A stretch of DNA of 64,000 nt from Drechmeria coniospora (Eukaryota > Ascomycota > Sordariomycetes > Hypocreales > Ophiocordycipitaceae), in assembly GCF_001625195.1 (NCBI RefSeq), contig NC_054390.1, positions 9,149,222 through 9,213,221 of the forward strand, read 5' to 3'. Of this stretch, positions 57,398 through 64,000 are shown one piece after another. Numbering within the stretch: position 1 is the first letter of the stretch; the number at the start of each line of letters is the position of its first letter. Position numbers and translations under genes: made by a program. The notes below the pieces were generated by a model. It worked only from the letters and a program-made list of their open reading frames with translations, made no database searches and had not been told where the DNA came from.

Positions 57398-57683
57398 TCG
57401 CGGGAGGCTGCCAAAGTCGCACCAGCGTCAAGCAGGCCAGCACATGCGTTGTGCGCAGCATGTACGCGTCCGCAGTGCGAGGCGAGTTGTCCAGGCACAC
57501 CTTCACGTTGGTTGTGCCTCTGTACTCCGTATTGCCGTACGTCTTGTCGGCCGTGCTGGTACTGATACCCACAGCCGTTAGGCGGTACGAACCTTCTGCC
57601 CGTCCTAGGCCCGGCCGAATGCCAGTGACCTGACCATTACCTACTACCCTTCAGCACAGCACCGAGTACAGTCTACCGTCGTG

Positions 57684-57965
57684 CACTACGCCGAGGCAGC
57701 CGGAGACTTGGTGCAAGCACGGGAGAGCTTGCGATCGATGGCAGTCCGAAGCAACGTGCCCAGGTCGGACCTATCGTTGCAGGCTGCCGCCTTACTGTGT
57801 TGTGTCAATGACAATACAGGGCCTGAAATCCTTTTGCCTGTCCGACCCTGATGGCCTGTTGTTCGCGCCAACCAGTGGAGAGCATCAATGTCGGTGCCCT
57901 CTGACTGCCTCCACCACACTGGCAAACAAGGGCATGGCTGCTGATGCAATCAGCTGGATGCTGCC
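57684..57965 (+). pseudogene. Decayed fragment of the double 8-cysteine protein family
   Basis: 57684-57822 matches the middle of the first domain of the copy at 62302 closely (both contain CTTGGTGCAAGCACG, GAGAGCTTGCGATCGATGG and GGCAGTCCGAAGCAA). It then breaks off at the end of domain 1. About 57905-57965 resembles the very end of the gene (Thr-Gly-Lys stop region, ACTGGCAAACAAGGGCA). The start and most of domain 2 are missing and the frame is interrupted by extra bases (TTACTGTGTTGTGTCAATG). A fourth, dead member. Confidence 0.78.
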
Positions 57966-59217
57966 ATGAGGAAAGGCAAGTACAACACAAACCATGGACG
58001 GCATGGCACTGCTATCCGGATTGTGCTTGTCCAAAAGTACTGTTGCTGTATTACCGTGCTCTATACGTGCAGCATATTGGCTGCAAGAGCTCTGTCGCGC
58101 CGACGCGTCAACGGGCCTGAAACGGGGTTAAAGTCCGGGTAGTTGGTTACGTAACGGTGTCCACGTCTGCGCTTATTTAAGCAGGCACAGAGGACACCTA
58201 GTGGTTGGCAACAACATCATCAAGAAGAACACCAATGGATTGATTCTGCCTTTGCCTCTGTTGCATCATACTCCGTAATTGGTAGATATTCATACATACT
58301 TGATGTGCTCCGCAAGTATGTCCATGTATTTACTGTACTTGCTGCACAAGTGATGAAGCAGTATTGATTGCGGAGTAATGATAACCAACCTGTTTACGAA
58401 CCGAATTCCCCCCCACCCTTCTGGTGTGCGAAGCAACCGTCCTCGAGCATCACCACCATGCTTGCTGATCTTGTCCGTCATGGCCAGACTACTGTACTGT
58501 GGGCGTACATGCCCATTTATTGCACCGGCACGAGAGTGCCCTTGTATTTGTAGCCGTTCCTGGATGACTTGCACAAGTAATCCGGCCAGGCGCGTCGATG
58601 TCGGAATACCAGTACCAAGCATTACATGTACAGTAAGTACTGTCCGGAGCCTTTGTCAAGGATTTCGACTTTCGGCCGTTGCGCTCAAGTAATCGAGTAT
58701 CTACTGTGCGTGCGAGCACTTGCTTGGCAATAATTCATTGTCATAATCGTACGTAAACTCCGTACTTGTGGTGCCAAACGTACTGTACATGTACTTACCC
58801 ATGTTGCAAGTTCCTTGCGTGTATTGCCAAAGTAAGACTTACAGCCTCCTACTACTAGCACATGTACAGCCACAAGCTTTCCCGAGTATTACTCCATAGA
58901 CGTACTCAAATACTCGAAAGTAAGTATACCCGCAACTGCGCGAGTAAGTGCTGTAAGTAAGCACATGTGCTTGTACGGAGTACAACATCTACAGTACTCC
59001 GTTCATCCTAGGGGTATTGGCCGTATTACGTACTCCGTAGATGCTCCGTGCTATTGTAGAAACCCGCGTCATGCCAGTATAATAATTAATACTATAAGTA
59101 GTAATACAACTACTGTATGTGGGTACGAGCACTCAAGTCCAAGTACGTAGTTGTACATTAATCCTTACTGTACTGTACACAACCGCTCCGTTCTTGCACT
59201 CAACCTTGGGGATTCCA
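57966..59217. other. Intergenic region upstream of the first intact 8-cysteine gene
   Basis: No supported gene. GTAC-word clusters at 58300-58350, 58590-59000 and 59020-59190. A partial copy of the downstream block of the family (GTCAAGGATTTCG, TTTCGGCCGTTGCGCT) lies at 58650-58690. Confidence 0.5.
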
Positions 59218-59224
59218 TATAAAA
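59218..59224 (+). promoter_or_regulatory. TATA box of the first 8-cysteine gene
   Basis: TATAAAA 106 bases before the ATG. Corresponding boxes: TATATAAAA at 60569-60577 for the second copy and TATATAAA at 62218-62225 for the broken third copy, each followed by conserved TTTCCTNTC and TTCTCCCTYG words. Confidence 0.65.
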
Positions 59225-59329
59225 GGTGACATTTCCTCTCAATAGTCCGTCTCCCTTGAATACATTTGCATCTCTTCCTCTCGTTGAACACAAAAGCCAT
59301 ATATTGTTGGCACCGCTTTTTCAATCATA

Positions 59330-59893
59330 ATGAGGGCAGTACTCCTATTATCGATCATTTCGCCAGCCCTTGGAGTTGCAGCAAGCTCAAACGAACTTGA
59401 CTGTACCGGAAACCCCCATGACGATGACTTTGTTTCCGATTGGAAGTGGTTTAATAGTATGCAGAGGCAGCCAGAGGCTTGGTGCAAGTACGAGAGCGCT
59501 TGCGGTCGATGGCAGCCCGAAAAAATGTGCCCTGGTCAGATCTATTCTTGCAGGCTGCCGCCTTATTGTGTCAATGACAATACAGGGCCTGAATGCCAGG
59601 TCCCGGTTGGATGCCCTGTCTTTGGAGCGGCAGGAAATTCGGATCAACTCGACTGCAATGGAAATCCGTACGATATTGATTACAAGAGACCGGGGTTTTT
59701 CCAGAGAGGGATATTCGAGCCTAACCAATCGCTAAGGTGGTGTAGGTACGAGAGAGCTTGCAATAGGTATCAATCTAGTCATGCCTGTCCGAGCGAGGTT
59801 CGCGAATGTTCGCGCAACGAAAACTGCTTAAAGGGCGACATGGAGCCTGAATGTCGGCTCCCCGCTCACTGCTATCACCGCAGTGGCAAATAA
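59330..59893 (+). CDS. Secreted protein of two tandem 8-cysteine domains, copy 1
   Basis: 187 aa. Signal peptide (MRAVLLLSIISPALGVAA) followed by two homologous domains of about 75 residues joined by PVFGAAGNSDQ. Cysteines in domain 1 are at 25, 52, 58, 67, 74, 80, 89, 95 and in domain 2 at 109, 138, 144, 153, 160, 166, 175, 181. After the first spacing (26 or 28) both follow exactly C-x5-C-x8-C-x6-C-x5-C-x8-C-x5-C. Shared landmarks: LDC-x-GNP, W-C-x-YE-x-AC, and PEC-x-[VL]-P. The spacing does not fit CFEM, hydrophobin or knottin patterns I know. Function unknown; abundant disulfides and secretion suggest an effector or other extracellular stable protein (inference). Single exon. Confidence 0.85.
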   Translation: MRAVLLLSIISPALGVAASSNELDCTGNPHDDDFVSDWKWFNSMQRQPEAWCKYESACGRWQPEKMCPGQIYSCRLPPYCVNDNTGPECQVPVGCPVFGAAGNSDQLDCNGNPYDIDYKRPGFFQRGIFEPNQSLRWCRYERACNRYQSSHACPSEVRECSRNENCLKGDMEPECRLPAHCYHRSGK

Positions 59894-60166
59894 GGGCACT
59901 TTACAAATGCGATGAACTGGATTTTATCATAAGAGGAATACAAACTACCTACAGCATGGTATTTACTTGTACTCAGCACTTCTGTCCGCATTGTGCCTGC
60001 TTGATGAACCAAGTATTGCTAGTAGGGCCTCGTTGCTACAGCAGAGAGGCAGTGATGGATTCGAAGTCAACAATTCAACTGCCAGTATACTTGTACGGCG
60101 ACGCTGCCTGTAGCGTCTTGCTGAAGATGGCCATTTGCCCGCCATTGCGCCGTGGTGCCAAAATGT

Positions 60167-60290
60167 GCATCGGACGGAGGCGGCGGTAGTCTTGTTTACT
60201 GGAGTCCAGCATCTGTCGCCCCGGGGGGACTCGGTACTATTATTACTGATATCGTTTATGAAACATGCCTGTGCTTGTCAAGGATTTCGT
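60167..60290 (+). repeat. Conserved downstream block of the 8-cysteine family
   Basis: CATCGGACGGAGGCGGCGG... CTTGTCAAGGATTTCGTC. Also at 61591-61710 and, more diverged, at 63185-63308. It shows that gene plus 3' flank was duplicated as one segment of about 1.4-1.6 kb. Confidence 0.8.
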
Positions 60291-60697
60291 CTAGAATACT
60301 CCATACTAGGCGCAAGTACGCCGTAGTTACTCCGTACGGTGATTTTGGCGCTACGAGTACGGAGTTCACATACGATTATGACATTGAATTATTACTCGCA
60401 CAGAGTGCTCCGTACTTAAGGACACTGTAAGTATTAGTATTACGGTACTATAATAAAACCCCCAACCAGGCCAGTGTATTGGCGTGTATTAATACTTGAA
60501 CAAGTACTCCGTACGGAGTGCTTGCATTCAAGCTCGGACATTCGTCATGTGTTTCTCTAGGCGGATTCTATATAAAATGTAATATTTCCTGTCGACAGTA
60601 CCAAGGAAGGCAGGCACAGTCATTCTCCCTCGAATTTATTTGCGTCTCTTCTCGCCAAGAAAAGGTATTTATTGTTGGTACAACTTAGCCAATTATA

Positions 60698-61264
60698 ATG
60701 AGGGCAGTACCCCTACTATCGATTATTTCGCCTGCTCTTGGGATTGCAGCAAACTTAAGCGAACCTAACTGTTCGGGAAACCCTTATGAAGATAGCTTTA
60801 TTTTTGGATCGAGATGGAGTTCTAGTTTTCCGAGACAGCTAGAGGCTTGGTGCAAGCATGAGAGAGCTTGCGATCGCTGGCAGCCCGAAAATATGTGCCC
60901 TGGTCAGATCTATCCTTGCAGGCTGCCGCCTTATTGCGTTAATAACAATACAGGGCCTGAATGCCAGGTCCCGGTTGGATGCCCCGTCTTTGGAGCGGCG
61001 GCACGAAATTCGGATCAACTCGACTGCAATGGAAATCTATACGATATAGATTACAAGACACCGGGGTTTTTCCAGATAGGGATATTTCAGCCAACACAAT
61101 CGCTAAGGTGGTGCAAGTACGAGAGAGCTTGCAACAGGTATCAATCTCAATATGCCTGTCCGAGCCAGGATGGAGAATGTTCGCGCCCGGGCGACTGCTT
61201 TAAGGGCAGTTTGGAGCCTCACTGTCAGCTCCCCGATAAATGCTATCAGCGCAACAGCAAATAA
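60698..61264 (+). CDS. Secreted protein of two tandem 8-cysteine domains, copy 2
   Basis: 188 aa. Signal peptide (MRAVPLLSIISPALGIAA), then the same two-domain layout as the copy at 59330 with all 16 cysteines in register and one extra linker residue (AAARNSDQ). Most differences are in the loop between the first and second cysteines of each domain (for example FIFGSRWSSSFPRQLEA). That loop therefore looks like the variable face, while the C-x5-C-x8-C framework is fixed. TATA box at 60569. Single exon. Function unknown. Confidence 0.85.
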   Translation: MRAVPLLSIISPALGIAANLSEPNCSGNPYEDSFIFGSRWSSSFPRQLEAWCKHERACDRWQPENMCPGQIYPCRLPPYCVNNNTGPECQVPVGCPVFGAAARNSDQLDCNGNLYDIDYKTPGFFQIGIFQPTQSLRWCKYERACNRYQSQYACPSQDGECSRPGDCFKGSLEPHCQLPDKCYQRNSK

Positions 61265-62217
61265 GGGCAATTCTACCGATAAAATAAAATAGATTTCATA
61301 AATTATAATAAAAATACACAACACTACTTACTTGCTCAATATGATGCTTACTTGTACTTCTATCCGTATTGTGCTCTCATAATTCCAAATTGCTAGTAGG
61401 ACCCCCGTTGCAATAGAAATAAGGCAGCCAGTAACGGATTCGAAATCATCAAATCAACTGATAATGCCGCACTGCTGCTTGTAGTATCCTGCTGGAGTTG
61501 GCCGCTGTATTCCCCCCCGTGCTACTCCTTGTTATCTAGTGCGCGTAGCCTCGGACGTATCCTCGATTCGCCATTACGTTATTGTACCAAGTGCATCGGA
61601 CGGAGGCGGCGGTGGTCTTGTTCACTGCAGTCCAGCATCTGTCGCCACGGGGGGACTGAGCACTACTGATAACGTTTATGAAACATGCCTATGCTTGTCA
61701 AGGATTTCGTCTTTCGGTGGTTACGGTTAAGTGAGCACCTATCTGTACTCCGCTCCGTACGGTGTGCGAGTAATAATCAATGTCATAATCGTACGTGAAC
61801 TCCGTACTTGTAGCGCCAAACGTACTGCACTGATGGAGTACAGTATTAGTTGCACCTAGTCTTCTCGGACCAGTGAGCGTCCAATACTGGTTGGCTAAAT
61901 TCCCTTCTCCTTGTCAATTAGTACCTTGAATATTAAATAATTTGTTATATCAGTACGAATTCGATTCGTTGTACGTAAGTAAGTACGGGGTTTACAGTAC
62001 AAGTAATTATCTTGCATATACGTACTTGCAGCAGCACCTCGGTGTACACCTATCTATATGTACTTACTTGAGCACTGCCTCCTAATTACTATACAACTTG
62101 TACTTATATGTACAGTACAAGAAGTCCTGAGTATTACTCCATAGGTGTAAGCACAGTACGGAGTGCTTGCACTCATGCTCGGACATTCGTTCTGTGTTTC
62201 TCTAAGCGGATTCTACT
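61265..62217. other. Spacer between copies 2 and 3 of the 8-cysteine family
   Basis: No gene. Conserved downstream block at 61591-61710, then GTAC words (61730-61860, 61970-62180) and an A/T-rich patch at about 61910-61960. Confidence 0.55.
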
Positions 62218-62301
62218 TATATAAAGCGTGATGTTTCCTGTCGACGGTACCAAGGAAGGTAGGTACAGTTATTCTCCCTTGGTACAACTTGGCCAATTAT
62301 A

Positions 62302-62869
62302 ATGAGGGCAGTACTCCTGTTATCGATTATTTCGCCTGCCCTTGGGATTGCAGCAAGCTTAAGCGAACCTGACTGTACGGGAAACCCTTATGACGATAGC
62401 GTCATTCCCGGATCGAAATGGTTCTACACTACGCCGAGGCAGCCAGAGGCTTGGTGCAAGCACGAGAGAGCTTGCGATCGATGGCAGTCCGAAGCAATGT
62501 GCCCAGGCCGGACCTATCCTTGCAGGCTGCCGCCTTATTGCGTTAATGACAATACAGGACCTGAATGCCAGGTCCCTGTTGGATGCCCCGTCTTTGGAGC
62601 GGCAGGAAATTCGGATTAACTCGACTGCAATGGAAATCCATACGATATTGATTACAAGAGACCGGGGTTTTTTCCAGAGAGGGATATTCGAGCCTAACCA
62701 ATCGCCAAGGTGGTGCAAGTACGAGAGAGCCTGCGATAGGTATCAATCTAGTCATGCCTGTCCGAATCTGGGTCGAGAATGTTCGCGCCCGGGCGACTGC
62801 TTCAAGGGCAGTTGGGCGCCTCACTGTCAGCTCCCCAATAAATGCTATCAGCGCAGCAGCAAATATTAA
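62302..62869 (+). pseudogene. Secreted 8-cysteine family, copy 3, broken by a stop and a frameshift
   Basis: Domain 1 is intact with its signal peptide (MRAVLLLSIISPALGIAA) and eight cysteines. In the linker the Gln codon of the other copies is TAA here (62617-62619), which ends the frame after 105 aa. A second lesion is one extra T in a T run (62668-62673; five T in the other copies), after which domain 2 continues in the +1 frame to a stop at 62867. So the two-domain protein cannot be made. A secreted single-domain product of 105 aa is still possible. TATA box at 62218-62225. Confidence 0.85.
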
Positions 62870-63459
62870 GGGTAACTCTACCGATACGATAAACCGGGTT
62901 TTATAAACTATGATGAAAATATATAATACTACTTGCTCAATACGGCACTTACTTGTACTTCTACCCGCATTGTACCCTTATAATTTATTATTGCTAGCTG
63001 GACCTCCCTGGCGATAGAAAAACGGCAAGTGACGGATTCGAAATTTTAAATCAACTACCAATACCAATATACCGCGACGGTGTAGAGTTGGCCGCTGTAT
63101 TCCCCCCCCCCCGTGCTACTCTATGTCATCTCGTGCGCGTACCCTCGGACGTATCCTCGATTTGCCATTGCGTCACTGTGCCAAGTGCATCGGACGGAGT
63201 CGACGGTGGTCTTGTTGGTTCCAGTTCAGACAGCTGTAGCCAGGGGACCGAGCACTGTTACTGATTATGAGTACTGTCTTGGTGGAACCCGTGTGTGTGC
63301 TTGTATTTCGTGCGACGAGAGATATAAAACCGACTAGCTAATTCGAAAACAAGACGAAATCATGCAAAGCATCGACGAGGCAACGGGCAGGAACCGATAG
63401 CATGGAAGCATGGCCATCCTTATGAGGCTCGGCAAATCGTCTGGACTGGCCATGGTGGT
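62870..63459. other. Intergenic region between the 8-cysteine family and the phospholipase A2 gene
   Basis: No gene. Diverged downstream block of the 8-cysteine family at 63185-63308 and a C run at about 63101-63111. Confidence 0.55.
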
Positions 63460-64000
63460 CTAGTCAAACCTCGGCCCGCGCTCGACCAATTCCACCGGCT
63501 GATCAAGATCAACATAGCCGCCGTCTCGCTTGCCAAAGGTCCGGACGGCCGCATAGTAAGTGTCTGCGAGGCGACGGCACTGATAGCCCTTCCAGAAATG
63601 CCACCCGGAGAACTGAGAGCAGTACTTGTACAAGTCTTTCTTGAAAACATCGTCAATCTTCTTCCTCATGGCGCTCGTGAAGCGCTTCTGGTCTCTGCAG
63701 TTTCTGTATCCAAAGTCATGACGTTGACAGCTAGGGATGAAGTTGAAGCTGATGGGCTTGTCGGGCGCCATGGTGCAGCCGTCCGAGGCCCAGCTGCACT
63801 GGGACGGGTCCCTGGCCTTGCGCGCTTCGAGGAATGCTCCGATGGGAACGGAAAAGAGGAGGGTGTCGGTGGCGGCTACGCTGCAGTTTGTGGCACGGCT
63901 CTCGAGAGAAGAGCGCGCGACAACCTCTGGCATCTCGTTGACATTGGTGGTGGGAAGCGCGTTGGCGAAAGCAACGAGTGTTGCGACGGCGTAGGCGACG
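63460..64000 (-). CDS. Secreted phospholipase A2, 5' end beyond the window
   Basis: The minus-strand frame is open to the right window edge; at least 179 codons are visible. The edge part (VAYAVATLVAFANALPTT) is the hydrophobic core of a signal peptide, so the true start lies just outside. The Met at 63933 is internal. Fungal/bacterial-type sPLA2 features: CSWASDGCTMAPDKP, then the catalytic His-Asp pair in SCQRHDFGYRNC, and a downstream helical part with paired cysteines (YKYC, YQCRRLADTYYAAV). The Ca-binding loop of animal PLA2 is absent, as in this family. Releases the sn-2 fatty acid from phospholipids. It fits with the phospholipase B in the same window. A pro-segment ending near SLESR may be removed on maturation (inference). 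Confidence 0.85.
   Translation of the reverse strand, partial: VAYAVATLVAFANALPTTNVNEMPEVVARSSLESRATNCSVAATDTLLFSVPIGAFLEARKARDPSQCSWASDGCTMAPDKPISFNFIPSCQRHDFGYRNCRDQKRFTSAMRKKIDDVFKKDLYKYCSQFSGWHFWKGYQCRRLADTYYAAVRTFGKRDGGYVDLDQPVELVERGPRFD

Larger units (their letters stand above)
56091..57683. other. Repeat-rich intergenic region
   Basis: Long plus-strand frames here (56047-57048, 56439-57581) are produced by tandem repeats and lack domains. Contains a GT-rich microsatellite (56258-56390), the 24-base repeat, a 15-base repeat and GTAC words. Confidence 0.55.

Noticed and set aside
56047..57581. 333- and 380-codon plus-strand frames
   Set aside because: Driven by the GT-rich microsatellite and the 24-base repeat; frame content changes abruptly and overlaps the ET79-like gene on the other strand.
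59330..61264. CFEM or hydrophobin identity for the 8-cysteine proteins
   Set aside because: Spacing C-x5-C-x8-C-x6-C-x5-C-x8-C-x5-C lacks the adjacent-cysteine pairs of hydrophobins and the CxC/C-x2-C arrangement of CFEM.
1..64000. tRNA and rRNA genes
   Set aside because: I looked for T-loop (GGTTCGANNCC) and anticodon-arm patterns and found no convincing cloverleaf. A covariance-model scan would be decisive.

Overview
The window looks like nuclear DNA of a filamentous ascomycete, most likely a sordariomycete and possibly Hypocreales. The evidence is short GT-AG introns (52-175 bases) with CTAAC/CTGAC branch sites, two GC-AG introns, and fungal protein families: Zn(II)2Cys6 regulator, Rtg2-type Ppx/GppA protein, serine carboxypeptidase, GPI-anchored phospholipase B and fungal secreted phospholipase A2. 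Species and lifestyle cannot be read from the sequence. The many small secreted cysteine-rich proteins suggest interaction with a host or competitors (inference).

Layout. Bases 1-325 hold the 5' end of a gene that runs off the left edge. About 9.6 kb of gene-poor DNA rich in tandem repeats follows. At 10-14 kb a Zn(II)2Cys6 regulator (+) converges on an RTG2-like gene (-), with only 97 bases between their stop codons. After another gene-poor stretch come a 652-aa conserved-looking protein (20.5-22.5 kb, +), a BTB/POZ protein (24.3-25.4 kb, -), a protein with two identical-spacing C2HC zinc fingers (27.3-29.4 kb, -) and a serine carboxypeptidase (31.6-33.5 kb, -).

From 37 to 47.5 kb lies a head-to-tail array of six paralogous small secreted proteins (about 103-158 aa). 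Each has a signal peptide, a short pro-segment and four conserved cysteines. Each unit carries its own CCAAT/TATA-like core promoter and a leader that often contains tandem repeats. Most units are followed by a GC-rich palindromic block. One spacer (about 44.1-44.7 kb) shows a dense C-to-T and G-to-A pattern like repeat-induced point mutation.

From 50 to 56 kb come a secreted protein built from six cysteine modules, a four-exon phospholipase B, and a small two-exon protein resembling the crystal-protein ET79 family. From 57.7 to 62.9 kb lies a second duplicated family. These are secreted proteins made of two tandem 8-cysteine domains with identical cysteine spacing: two intact copies, one copy broken by a stop and a frameshift, and one decayed fragment. 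At the right edge is a secreted phospholipase A2 on the minus strand, truncated at its 5' end by the window.

The right half therefore reads as a secretome or effector-like island (lipases, toxin-like protein, two expanding cysteine-rich families) in fast-evolving, duplication-rich DNA. The left half carries single-copy regulatory and housekeeping genes. Intergenic DNA throughout is saturated with short palindromic words built on GTAC. At least four imperfect 75-80 base hairpins, MITE-like in form, lie between 34 and 50 kb.
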